Below are positions 34,121 to 46,603 of a DNA stretch of 64,000 bases, piece by piece. Numbering within the stretch: the first letter of the stretch is position 1; each line of letters opens with the position of its first letter. Location of the stretch: the NCBI GenBank assembly GCA_963921425.1, contig OY992837.1:5863896-5927895 (forward strand). Direction: 5' to 3'. Under the pieces are notes generated by a model that did no database searches, was not told where the DNA came from, and saw only the letters and a program-made list of their open reading frames with translations. Origin of the DNA: Dryas octopetala (Eukaryota; Streptophyta; Magnoliopsida; Rosales; Rosaceae). Position numbers and translations under genes: made by a program.

Positions 34121-36639
34121 TTTAAGGTATTCTATTTCTGGGTTAGTGGACGAACAGTAACCGTTGATTTCACGTCCGTTAAAATGTCACCGGCTATTGC
34201 CTGTCCATATCATTAAATCGACGGTATCGACCGCTTTTATCTTTTGTTTTTTGTTTGGTCATGACCGGTTTTATCTTTTTCTTTTTGGGCCCCCTGTGGA
34301 CGGGTTTTATCTTGTCTTCGGATACTTATGGTCCTTCGGACTCCGACTACGCTACCTATACCTGATGGCCACGTGTCCAACTGAAAACGAAATATAACAC
34401 GTGAATCATTACAATTTTTTCAAGAAAATCTCGGTCTCCATCACCTACTTATTCGTTAGTAATATTTTCCCCCGATCTTAAAAATGTCTCAAATTCGACT
34501 CTCCTTTCTTGATAAAAAAGAATATCAAAATCATTCTCTCACTCTATGAGAGTCGTGAGTTTACAAAAATATATTATGCTGTAAAGTTGCGTTTGTTTTG
34601 CTGGATTTGAATTTTGTATGTATTCTTTAAATTGTGAGTTTTTTTGAAATTTATAAAATCTAATATTCTCATTCAAATGTTTAAAAAGGTTGTGAATGAA
34701 AACAGTATTAAATATCAACAAAGTTTTACTTTTTATAAAATGTTCATTTTGTAAGATAAAAAATAAGTAAAGTCAGCTGCGGAAAATAAGTGGGAATAAG
34801 AGTTTGATATGTCAAATATAACCTCTTGAAACTAGAGTTTTGATACCATAATACAATCAAAGTTAAGCGGTTAAAATATAAATAAGCAATAAATCAAGTT
34901 AACATCTAACAAGTTATATTAACAAATTATTAATTTCGTAGATTTTTGTTTAGATAAAGGTTTTGGATTGATATTATAAATGTATGGCAAAAAATGGAAG
35001 GGAAAGGAGACGGATGATGAAGGGATGAAGGGATATTTCCATAAATAGAAGGAGCCACTAAGGTAAGGACGAAATTTCAATTGGAATTGAGAGGGACAAG
35101 TCTTCGGACATCAACAAGGATGTCCATCATAGGTTGACTCATTCTTTGGGTGCACTATCATTATCATATTCATGTCTGTGTGGTTGTGTGCTGTCTATAA
35201 TTTTTGCTATGGGCCACCAACAATCAACAATGAATTAGAAGTTAAAGTTGAAGACATCAATTCATTTGTCAAGAACATATTAGGCATATTCTGCTAATTA
35301 CTTTATCAAAGTTGTAATTTCCATATTAATGCATTATTTGATAAATTATTCACTAGTGCATCGACCAAATACATACACTTTTTTTTCCCTAGTGCAGAAC
35401 TATTCCTCTCCATCTATATTTGAATGGGAAATTAATTCTTAATTATGGATCCTAAAAGATATGATGCTTGTATTAAGAGTTACTGAATCCTCTCCAAGCT
35501 AAGCACATGCCTCTACCACAACCACCATGAGAAACACAAAAATGAATTTCTTCACATGCTCCTTGTCTTCACCGATTACTAAACCATGTGTTTAGTACAA
35601 TCTCATGAGGCTTCCAGCTTATAAAGCTTAGTTATATACATAGTACGATGTGGGGCCCAATTGTGTGAACCAATTCCAGTATGTGGATGCACTATCTGCT
35701 CCATAACCAACTTAGAACTAGAGCATCTAACTCTAAAAATAAACTTTGGGCAGTGCACTCAGTATCAAAATCAATTTGTTAATGTTTTGGGAAAATTTTA
35801 GCTAAAAGACTCAAATTATACTCATGCCTCTATTCAAGACATAAATTTCACTTTGTGTCAATTAAAAACTGTAAGTCTGAAACTTTCATTTTGTGTCAAT
35901 TAAGGACCCTATTTTTTTCAGTTTTATAAAAAATTTGAAAAAATTGACTTCTAAAGAGAATCCTGCAGTGGCATAAAATCTTGACGGAAAATCAAACAAT
36001 TGGTAATATATTATATATTCCATGTGATGTGGTGATGCCATTGCTGGTGCTTGTTATCACCACAGACTCAGGAGCAGCTTCCAAGTGAAAGTATGGAGAA
36101 CATGGATTTTTTTGATGTGCTTGTTTTTACCCACTTCAATCTTCATGTGTCACAAACCGAAATATTCGCATTTGATTCTACACATATCCAAAAGTGTTAC
36201 GAATCCACCACTATTTTACTTACACTCTCTTAAAATTTATAATACACTGCTAGAATTGGAAATCAAGCAAACCAAGCATACAAGAACCCAACAGAGGATA
36301 TTAATCAATGAATTAACCCAACACACTTTCAATTCCATAACATTATAAGCTGAACACTGCAAACAAGATTACTTGATATTTTCAATGCTAGAAACAAAAC
36401 ATTGGGAAATCAACATTGGGTTGAATGAATTCTCTGAGCATGGTCTTGTTGCATACACAATCATTTACATACCACAAGACTCTTAACTGGGAAAGTTACA
36501 ATAAGTCCCATTTACATGACACTTTCCTATCAGTAATCTTTACATATGAAAGTTAGGAAAATGCGAGGTCTGACTGCAAGCATCATCATCATCATCATCT
36601 ACCTGCTCCTCCCAGTTCTTTTTTACAAAGCCTTAGGCC
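34121..36639. other. Intergenic region between GRAS promoter and telomere-binding gene 3' end
   Basis: About 2.5 kb, AT-rich, no gene supported. 35800-35960 carries CACTTTGTGTCAATTAA-like sequence twice (about 35850 and 35890), of a type common in decayed Mutator-class MITEs. Short open frames near 36051-36348 show no domain. Confidence 0.5.
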
Positions 36640-39600
36640 TCAAACCGCTGCTTTGACAAGTTGCTTGGCCTGCCGCTGAGACCAGTAGGCATGGGCAGCT
36701 AGGACCCTGTCCAAAAGCTCTTGCGGAACAGGTTCTCCCCTCCTTTGCTGAGGGGAGATCCTTGCTGTGTGCACCAATGTTTTCCATTTGTCCTGCACCA
36801 TTTCCATTTTCCACATTTTGTTAGGAGGACGAAAATACATTTTCTAAGGCCACGATCCATATAAAAGATGACATGAATACAAGGCACCTGCTTTACTGCT
36901 TTAAAACTCAAAATGGAATAGTCAAGGTGCACAGGGTGTCTAACACTACTCAAACAAGACAAAAACTTGATCCCAACTACAAGAAGTTGAAAAAATGAGT
37001 GGACAAATTCAGGGCAAAAACACTAAACGGATAAAACTTCTAGTTTAAAAGTTAAACGCAGAGTCGCAGATTAATAAGGAATCACTTAATGAAAGTGGGG
37101 AGAAACATCATATAAGCAAAAGAAGCACAACAATTAATTGAATGCATTCAAAACAAACTATTCAGGAAATTTTGTGCCACACAAAGTGGAAACACTGGTT
37201 TGGCGGAAAAAAAATCCATTTTTCTACTCGATGAATATCAAATAAAACACTCACCTTCAAATCCACATAAGTTCGATGTTTTGCAGTGTCAAAAGCACGC
37301 AATTTAACATCACGCCACCTGCAACCCAAGAAAATTCTCACAGTCTGAATCATGCTACTAATATTCCTCAACCATAGCAAAGAGGTAATAATCAAACCAA
37401 CCTTCCTGTTCCAAGTTTCTCAACAGCCTGAACCAATGCTTCAACTTCTGAAACAGAGAAAGGTCTCCTGATCCGGCGCTGTACATACTCTGGACGCCCA
37501 GATTTCCGATGAAAAGGAACCATAGCCAATGGCTTCATGCTAATTGGTGGAACTGAAACCAGAGCTTGGGATGCTGGTGAGGTTTTGTCAGTCGATGTAC
37601 TAGCAAGAGAGGGAACTGTGTTGAAGTAGTCTTGTTCAACACAGCCACCCGAATTGGTTACTGGAGGATTTAGGGAGACATTTGAAGTCTCTGGTTGTGA
37701 CACCAAAGATGCAGAATGCCTGATAACAAAGCATAATGGCATAAATATAAGGCAACACTCTTTGATTACTAAACTAGGAATAATGAGAATATGAGCAGCA
37801 AGAGTGTGAATGAACCACTAAAAGATGTTCCAATTCATAAGCTAACACTTATTACATGGTTACATGGTTACCTGGTTAACTCCTGAGGTCTGCCAGATAG
37901 CAAGGAAGGATCTTCGCTGCATGGAGAATACGTAAGCTTTGCATGTTTGGGTTCCAAGATAAAACCCAAATTATGACGCCTGTCATCCTGAGAAATCCCA
38001 GTCTGAAGTAGAGTTTTGTTGTCATCTCTGACCTTTTTGCCCTGAACCAGAATGCCAACATGTAACCCATCTCCAAGTATAGAGGTTACTGCCTCCATTA
38101 CTGTCCTCTACAGAAAAATTACCTATCAGATATCACCAACTAAACACAAACAAAATAGTAGCATGAGTTTTCTTGAACCGAATTTAGAGGTCAAATGAAA
38201 TATGCAAAAATGGAAAGAATGTATGACAGAGAAGGTTGCATACCTTCAGTATATTTTCAAACTTAATTAAAAAATTACCATTTCCAGCTATAAACTACCA
38301 GAAAATAAAAATGTCTCCCGACTCCTGAATCTTGATAATGGTGCTCCCAAAAGTACAAACCCAGGGATGAAACTAAACATTCCAACTAACCAACCTTGCT
38401 TGGTGTAAGAAATTACAATCACCTAAAAAGTAATCCAGCCTAAAAAGTATCAAAGGAATGCCAAAAAGCAACATATTACATAAGTTGAAGTAACCAGCAA
38501 TGGCTTGGGTATAACACATTTGCTTTGACTAATGTTTTCTATGAAATTCTAAAAACCACACCATATTATTATTGTTTCCCCTCCTTAAGTTAGAATTAGG
38601 CCTTAAGGTTAATTTTCTTCTTGAAAGCTGGGGGAAGAATATGGAAGCAAAGTTAACATATCAACAGCTAAGAAAAGGCAATAACACATTAACACATACC
38701 TTCAATGAACCAACAGTCGCAGTTGCAGGAATTTCAATAAAGAGCTCAGGAACCTTGAAGGATTTAATACTAAGCTTCACTGATAACAAAAGGAAGAGTG
38801 AGTGATAAAACTATATAATAAAATGACAAATATGAAGCAGAATTGCAGACCATTTGATCACAGATACTCTTACCATTACAATCGTTAGACTTGAGAGGTA
38901 ATTGTCGACCTGCTGTTGAGGATGATGGTCCAATTGCTGCATGTGGCTAGGATTAATCAGCCAAAGTTGAATACATCTCTAAAACCTAAACCCTGAGTGT
39001 AAATGGAGAATATATACAGAAAATGGAAAGCAGACAGCATGCATTATCGAACCTGCACTGCAGTTGTCACCATTTACTCTCTTGTCAGGAGAATTAAATA
39101 TGCTTTCACAGTTAAACCCTCTATCAGGTGTAGTCAACGGACTCTGACTAAAGAACTTTCTCTTCTTGAAAGGATAAATCTTCTGTGATCTTTGATGTAT
39201 GTAACAAGTTCTCCCATTACGGTAAGCTTGCCTTATTTTCCCATCTAAGAGCATCAATTCAAAATCAAAGTTAATATTTGTCCTAAAGAACATAAAAATC
39301 CCAGAAAGGTTCAACCCTTACACTAAAAGGACACTAGAAAAAGAGTGGTTCATGGAACCCAACAGACTAATCATAGCACCTACAGTCTACTTTACATTCA
39401 GAACGAAAATGCATTATAAAGCCAATTACCGGTTCTAGAATAACCCCCAACCCTTATATCTGGAGCTACTCTCAAGTGACTGGATGCAGAGAGATTCTTA
39501 ATTTTCCTATCACCAACATCTGGTGTGTGCTCAAATTCCTTTACCATGGTGTGGGATTGGGTGTACCCAACAGAGTTTTCGTCATCATCTCTACTAACTA

Positions 39601-40477
39601 CTTTAACATTAGCACAATGGCAGACTAAAGGACCATGAATTTTGCAGTCCCCGGAAACAGACGCCTTTACATCATGTCCATAACTGACAAGCTCAGGAGG
39701 CTTTCCTTCCATTTTGATTGGATCATCTGAAATGCCTAAAACCTGGGTTCTTCCATCCTTTACACTTGTATCCTGTGATGGTTCAGCCTCTACTTTCCTC
39801 TTACATACACCCTGTGCTTTTTCTTCAATAGGACCCCCAGATAAGGGAGACTCACTGACTACTTTGTTAGAATAGCTTCCACAAGAATTTCTGCTATCAA
39901 CTGTACTCAAACTTTTAGCAAAATATATCATCCCTGCATGATCAAAACTGGTTGATGCTGAATTGATCTCAAAACTAAAGTTTTCTTGAGAATGTGAAAT
40001 CCCATTCAATGTATCACTTTTTTGGCGCCCTTGCAATCCACCCACACATAAAAAAGTTTCCTCATTACAACTTCCCCACTCACAAGGGTCTTCCTTCAAC
40101 AATTTTCCTTCATCCTGTTGCTTGCATTTAGTGGTATCATTGAAAATGTACTGCTGATCCTTTCTACAAGAAGCATTAGTAGGGAGAGGTTTTTCACTCT
40201 CCTGCAATAATTTACCAGCAACACTAGCCAAAATCTCAAACGCATGAATCCGATTGCCCTCAAGTTTCTTTCTGATTGGTCCCCTCCCCTAAACCAAGGA
40301 TAACACATAATGAGATCAGGACTTACTCCTTATACACACACCAAAAAAAAATGTCAAGAGGCAACCGTAAAATGGGACATGGGAGCCTTTATTTACCCTA
40401 GCTGATCTAGAAGCTCGAGGAACCTCAGGCACCTGGTAGCCATTGAAGCCATAGTCCAACCTCCGTTGCAATACCAT
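36640..40477 (-). CDS. Telomere repeat-binding protein (TRP/TBP1 type, ubiquitin-like plus Myb domain)
   Basis: Nuclear protein binding double-stranded plant telomere repeats (TTTAGGG). Nine exons on the minus strand: 40477-40397, 40288-39430, 39244-39053, 38936-38874, 38779-38700, 38107-37872, 37719-37402, 37318-37255 and 36792-36640. They give 681 residues, usual for the family. The N-terminus MVLQRRLDYGFNGYQVPEVP is the family signature. A long low-complexity region follows. A ubiquitin-like domain (about residues 395-485; VKLSIKSFKVPELFIEIP to LGFILEP) comes next. The C-terminal single Myb domain (from about 580: RRIRRPFSVSEVEALVQAVEKLGTGRW) ends in the telobox VDLKDKWKTLVHTA, residues 628-641. 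It is followed by the fourth helix (PVPQELLDRVLAAHAYWSQ) characteristic of TRFL family 1. Exon phases all agree. The exact paralogue (TRP1, TBP1, TRFL) is not resolved. Confidence 0.93.
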
Positions 40478-41089
40478 ATCTCAGACATTCATCACAAATA
40501 GAAAAAGTCATCTGCTTTTGTTTCGTTTCCTGCAGGGCAAAGGTTCAAATGTTCAATGCAGTTTCATTTATGACCAAACATCTTCGTTATGACTACTTCT
40601 AGATCATCAAAGTCTAAGGAATAAGAATATATATATATATATATGTAGGAACGAAATATTATCTATATTATCTATAATAAAAAATAAATAAATAAAATCT
40701 AATGCAGAGATGAGGAGAATAGTATGTCTGTGGTAAAGCAGACAAGAAGGCTTACAGTTAAAAGGGTAATTGGAGAACCTCCAATTCATCCCATTGCAGC
40801 ATACAATAGTTGAGCCTAGATTAGACCCTTCAGTTTCTGCAAAACAAAACAAAGATAACACTTTTTTTTTTTTTTTTATGTCACAAAGATCAATTGCAAA
40901 TTATATTGATAAATATATTTTAATAAATCAATAAGAACCAAACGTTAAACCCTGACAGAATGTAAAACAGCAGATCCCAAACACAAACACCTGATGGAGA
41001 CCGACCCTGACTAACCCATATATTTAATGCCAGTCGCCATAAAGTTAACTAGTTCAAACATCATATGTATTTATTATTATTTTACACAC

Positions 41090-41132
<43 letters not shown>

Positions 41133-41927
41133 CAAAGAAATCATATATTTTAAAGGAAATGAAGGAATTTCAGTTCCACCAGAGAGTAAGTTAACATGAG
41201 ATGGACATGGGAATTTGGAAAACAAAAACTTGAAGAAAATAAAATTACAACTAAATGGACAAGCACAGAGAAAGACATCACAACAAACAAAAAAAAAACT
41301 AAACCAACAAAATCTGAGATTTTAGAAACATAAATGCAAAAATTCGATCTGGGTTCTCATTTTCATGAGCTAGTACCTAAAGTCAAATCGATCAACACAA
41401 ATAGAAATCTCGACCGCAAAAGAAAGAATTATAATTCTTTTTCTTGAAAGAGACAAAAAAGAAGGGCAGTGCTCAAAAACACAATATTCTCTCACCTATC
41501 AAAATGGGTTCTGTCTGATCACCAAAAACCCCCTGAAAAACCACCCAACTTCTTTCTTAAACCCCCAACTGTTTATAAAGTTTGAAGTTTGAACCTCATC
41601 CTCATAATTGAGCCAAGCGGTAACATGTGGGAGTTTACCGGATACAGTAGTTAAACAAAACCACTTGGACCAGTTCCTACGTTTTGGGCACATCAGTTCT
41701 GTAGTTGACACGTGGGAGACTCTCCATAATTTTGGGTTCATCTTATCTCCTTCACATAAACACACGTTTGGCTGAAATTGTAGAGGATATGTGCTGCACG
41801 TGCTGAGGATGACCAAAATTAACGACCCAATCAAGTGTCATAGTCATAGGCGTAACTAGGGTGTGTAACTGTGTAAGTACTCCTAAAATAAGTACTCATG
41901 TGTATAAGTGTATTAGCCATGTTTGAT
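40478..41927. other. Telomere-binding gene leader/promoter region
   Basis: Upstream of the start codon at 40477. It probably includes 5' UTR exon(s) and intron(s), which I could not fix. It contains a (TA)n run near 40628-40644, a 17-bp poly-T at 40862-40878 and a (GA)n run at 41092-41130. No other gene is supported. Confidence 0.45.
41092..41130. repeat. (AG)n microsatellite
   Basis: 39 bases of uninterrupted AG dinucleotides upstream of the telomere-binding protein gene; on that gene's strand it reads CT and may lie in the leader or leader intron. Confidence 0.9.
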
Positions 41928-42415
41928 GGCTTATTCACACCCTTGCTTATTATAAAATACATTTTTTCTCACTTTATCCCATGAAATTTAAATTTTCTCA
42001 AATTACTATTTGAACTTCACACAGTTATTGTAAAAGACCCTATACCGTTAACTTTGTCAATTTTTCTGTTAAAATAGCTGACGTGACACCTATATGGCAT
42101 GAGTGAGACTCTTTTTTAATTATGTAAGATCCATGTGGATAAAAAAATAATAAAAAATAATTTTAAAACTAAAAAATAATATTTTTTATAATTTTTAGTG
42201 TCTACATGGATGTTACATAACTAGAAAATGGTCTCACCTATGCCATATAGGTGTCATATCAGCTTTTTTAACGAAAAAATTGACAGAGTTAACGACATAT
42301 GATCTTTTGCAACAACTGTTTGAAGTTCAGGTGGCAAACTGAAAAGATTTAAGTTTCAGGGGACAAAGTGAAAAAAAAAAATGTATCTTATAAGAAATAA
42401 TGGTGTGAATAAACC
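41928..42415. mobile_element. Mutator-type MITE with long inverted repeats, 488 bp
   Basis: The left end GGCTTATTCACACC and the reverse complement of the right end, GGTTTATTCACACC, differ at one base. The inverted arms stay alignable for roughly 200 bp each (TTCTCACTTTATCCCATGAAA against TTTCACTTTGTCCCCTGAAA, then GACACCTATATGGCAT in both), so the whole element folds back on itself. Flanks ATGTTTGAT (41919-41927) and ATGTTTCAT (42416-42424) match at 8 of 9 bases, the 9-bp duplication typical of Mutator-like transposases. No coding content. Confidence 0.8.
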
Positions 42416-42424
42416 ATGTTTCAT

Positions 42425-43571
42425 TGAAAAAGAGAACAGTTGGTAGACCAGTTAAAAAGTTGGTGGATTCACAACATTTTATTTGTTGAAAAATAGCCCG
42501 AATAGATACCAAATTTCGGTGTCAATAGGGTTGAGAATGTAGAATAACCCGTCTTAGTGATGATTCAACAAATATATCATGTGTTCAGATATAAGAATGA
42601 ATGACTTCTTATTGGTAATGTTTAATATTGAACAAAACTAATTTATTTTGAATGATAAGACTATTTTTGGTGTCGTATGAAAATTCTAAGAATAAAGGCA
42701 TCACTAATATACCAAGAGGAATCTCTCATTATGTGCCAACCTTTTGGCCACATACATACACACGTGCGGACGTGCGGGGTTAAATGGTAAAATGCAGAGT
42801 CCAATAAATGGGCAAAGATGGATGGTTTCCAAAATTATCAAATCCCAAACGAAGCATAAGGACCATGTGTTTGTCTCTAAGATGAAAAAGTTATAGACAT
42901 GTCTCTTCTTTTTGGGGTGGTTGGACAAAAATTTATGACATGAAAGCCATTGTAGCATCCAGTCAATGACTATTATTCCAAACCAAAAATAAGTAAAAAC
43001 TAAACCAAACCCACATCCACAGTAGCATGAGGTCCATGACCCCACGAGTCTATCACAGGCAAAGAACGATAAGTTAGGGATACGGGTGGCTGATTTTTGT
43101 GGTCAGATAGAGAGTGGATAAGGGAGGACCAAGTGAAAAGTGTCCGAAAGGGTCCGAGAGACTGAGAGTACGAACAGGGACACTTAAAACGCCACGTGGC
43201 CCACCACAATTTTGCCTTTTTCTCCCACATGCCTGGAAAAGTGGCTCGCCAAGAACTTTGGAAAGCAGCTCCCAGCCTTACACGTGCAAGCCACCATGAC
43301 TCATGTTAACAGAGTTATGTAATTTCTATCACACATACATGATTTGTTGAAAATCTCATAACAAAGAACCAAGTCAGACTTCAAACTTTGAACTGCTTTT
43401 CATATATGATTGCAAAAGATTCACGGTAAGATATGAATGTCATAGTCAGAAAAGCCTATCCCGTCTTATAATTCCATCACGATACAGGCTCTAAAGGAGA
43501 GCCAAGGTAAGAAGAATATATAAACAACGCAAAAGAATATTATACAAGCCAAACAATCACATGATACGACC
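42425..43571. other. Intergenic region downstream of the ORP gene
   Basis: About 1.1 kb, with the ORP 3' UTR in its right part. Open frames near 42704-43299 on both strands have no domain. Nothing else is seen. Confidence 0.5.
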
Positions 43572-44045
43572 TCATGCAGCAGCCAAATTCTCGTATTGCC
43601 AGGGGTTGAACTCTATTGATTTGATGTCAATGGCTTCGACGCTATCTGAGTCATCTATTGCATCCCGATGTTCAGTGTATTTGCCATTATAACGGTACAC
43701 TTGCAAGTCCTCCCAAGTTGTAGGATATATTTCATCTGTTCGGTCAAACCATCTTGGAGTAAACTCGTGACCCTTTTCCTCTCGATTTTTCTTCTCAGCT
43801 CTCTGCCTCTCCTCAAGACTGACAAAAGCGTAGGTAGACATGTTTAAGATGTTAGTTTCTTCATCCAGGTTGTCTTATAACAGGTTTTAAATCATTAAGT
43901 CCAACAACAAAGTATCTACCTTGTTTGCTTAACGGCACATCAGTAAGGTGGATTTTTGCCAACCTTTACCAATGATTTTCATATATCAATTGAATATTCT
44001 TACTGTATTATGTGATCTGCATGTGAGTGTGTGTGTGTGTGTGTG

Positions 44046-44087
<42 letters not shown>

Positions 44088-46524
44088 TCTTTTCAAAACC
44101 AGCTTTGGATAGGTCACCCTGCTCCAGTGCATATCTATCAGGACGCAAGCGAGAATCTGATGCCAATAACTTCTTAGGAGCCGTGTCAAAGCTATTTATT
44201 TTATGCGCAAAATATGTGTACTGGAATTTGTCATTTTCTGGAACATCAGCAACTCTCCAAGACTGTAATGAAACATTAGAATAATTTCCCATGAGCTTAA
44301 TGAAAGGAACAAAAAAAGAAAAAGAGTTTGTTTGCTTGGTCACCGGAAATGGAGAAAAAAAAAAAAAACTTCTACCACTACTAGGATATTAGTCCTGATG
44401 TGAACAAAAGAAGGGAAGAAAGTAAAGTAGTTAACCAATATTCTCATAGTCTTTTGCCAGATCAATAGCATGGTGATCATGATAATGCACTTAGAACAAC
44501 ATTCAAAACTACAGGACATGAAAACATTAGGAATGCCAGTGAACTCAAAAGATTCATTGATTTCTACAACTTCGTATGCCAACTGGACACCAGACGCATA
44601 AAGGGGAAATATAGCTTTCAATGCCCTCAGGACATGCAATCCCACTTGGCAAGACAGATACAGAAGCCTACCCGAGGTTTTCCTAATTTCCGAAATAAGA
44701 TTCTATAAGGTGCAAGGTGTAACTGGTAAAACTAACCTCTTTCAGTTCAGTGCCAGGAAGTGGTTCCCCTTCTGAGTCGCAGGGTTGATAACTCATCGCC
44801 TCATTCCATTTTCCAGTCATCAATATTTTGGGTTCCTCAGTAGAATTATAAATATATCCATCTACTTCATAGCGACCAGATCTGCAAGCACAGATGTACA
44901 TCAGATCAAATGTGAAATCAATATAGAGCAGAGTTGCAGACACTCGTTCTTTTTTTTTTTTTTGGACTGAGAGCAGACACTAGTTGCTAACAAAAGATTA
45001 AAGTCCCTGAACCCAAACTAGTCTTTATCGTAAAAGATTGGAGTCAGCTACTAAGCTTTTTCCAAACGAGTTGCAATCTTCAACCATTGGATTTTTTTCC
45101 CCTGCCACTCAATCCTGTCTAAAATCTTAGTGTTATCAAATTTTAGTTTCTGATCATTGCACCCTGTGCATATAATGTGCCCATCAGTTATTCTCTAAAG
45201 ATACCATGATAAAACAAGCATTTGCATATCATAGCCTCAACCGAAGTAAGACTACAGGTATACAGCTAGTCTCTTCGTAGCCTGTTGGTTAGGATTTATA
45301 ATCCAAACCAACAGATCCACCACTCGAGTGACACCCACCGCATAACCCTCTGAAGACTACAGGTATACATGGTGTTAGAAGCCTGTTCATAGACAACTGT
45401 TCATATGAGGAGTAGGTGCTAACAGTAACAAAACAACATCAAGGTAGTTTTACAAATTTAGAATAACTTCTGTGTTAGTAGAAGCCTAGAAGGTAGTTTT
45501 AGACCTGAATCGTTGCTTGTATGACCAAAATACCCTCCCACAAGAAGTTACTCAATAATCATTCATAGCACTCTTCAAGATAAAGGTAGCCATACCCAAA
45601 CCAGCTGCATGGTTGAAAATATAGCACAACTTTGTCCCCTGTGGTCAAATTGGTCAGGACCATATCTCCTGGTGAATCAACCCATGTTCGTCCAAAAATT
45701 AAGTTGTTAACTTTTGTTGGAGGGGGTGCCAATTCCAGGACTACACCAGATTTTTTGAGGGTCAAACGTGTCCTGCATTGAAAATGTTCTAAAGGTTAAG
45801 CAAGTTATTAATAAAGAGTATGCTTAATATGCACTTTCATGTCTCGCTTAAACGCGAGTCATTAGATGAGGGGGATGTTTTTATTTCAAATCTCATAATA
45901 AAATGTCCCTCTGAGTTCCATAGAAGTTGAGAAGATAAGAAATCAATTATTAACACATTTATATCCACAGAGAAAGATCAAATAAAGTTTACCTTCCGAC
46001 TGGATAAATTTCAAGTGAGTTCCCCAAAAATTTGGTTTTCACCTTCGAGGTTATGTCATAAATAAAATGCTCATTTTCAGCATGAGCAGCACTCATAGGA
46101 GGGTGATGGCTAACCTGAAAGGAATATAAGAAAAATATAAAGTTATTTTATAATATAAAATGCAGCAACGACTATATGATAATTCATAATCGTAAACCTA
46201 CCAGTTACTATCAAACAATTTGAGATTCATATAAAAAAACATTTCCTTTTATTTCCATCCCAGCACAATAAATCATAACTATTCAGAGATCTGATAGGTT
46301 TGGTGCTTAGAATTCACCTGTTCTGCTACAAATGTAATGCCACCATGATTAACCATTTCATAAGTCTCACCGAGTATTGGGTTGAATGGCTTCCAGGTTC
46401 GTTGGAAGGCATAGTAAACAGATATGAAAAATGATGCTGCAACCAGCAACTGTAAGTTAGTCACCAATGCAGTGCATGCATGAACAGAAAAAGGAGAGGG
46501 AGGAAAAGCGGAAAACAGGCGCGC

Positions 46525-46603
<79 letters not shown>

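Noticed and set aside
41919-42424. Alternative ends for the MITE using the CCATGTTT flanks
   Set aside because: That choice leaves four unmatched bases beside the left arm; the GG-ended arms with 9-bp flanks fit both the inverted repeat and the duplication better.
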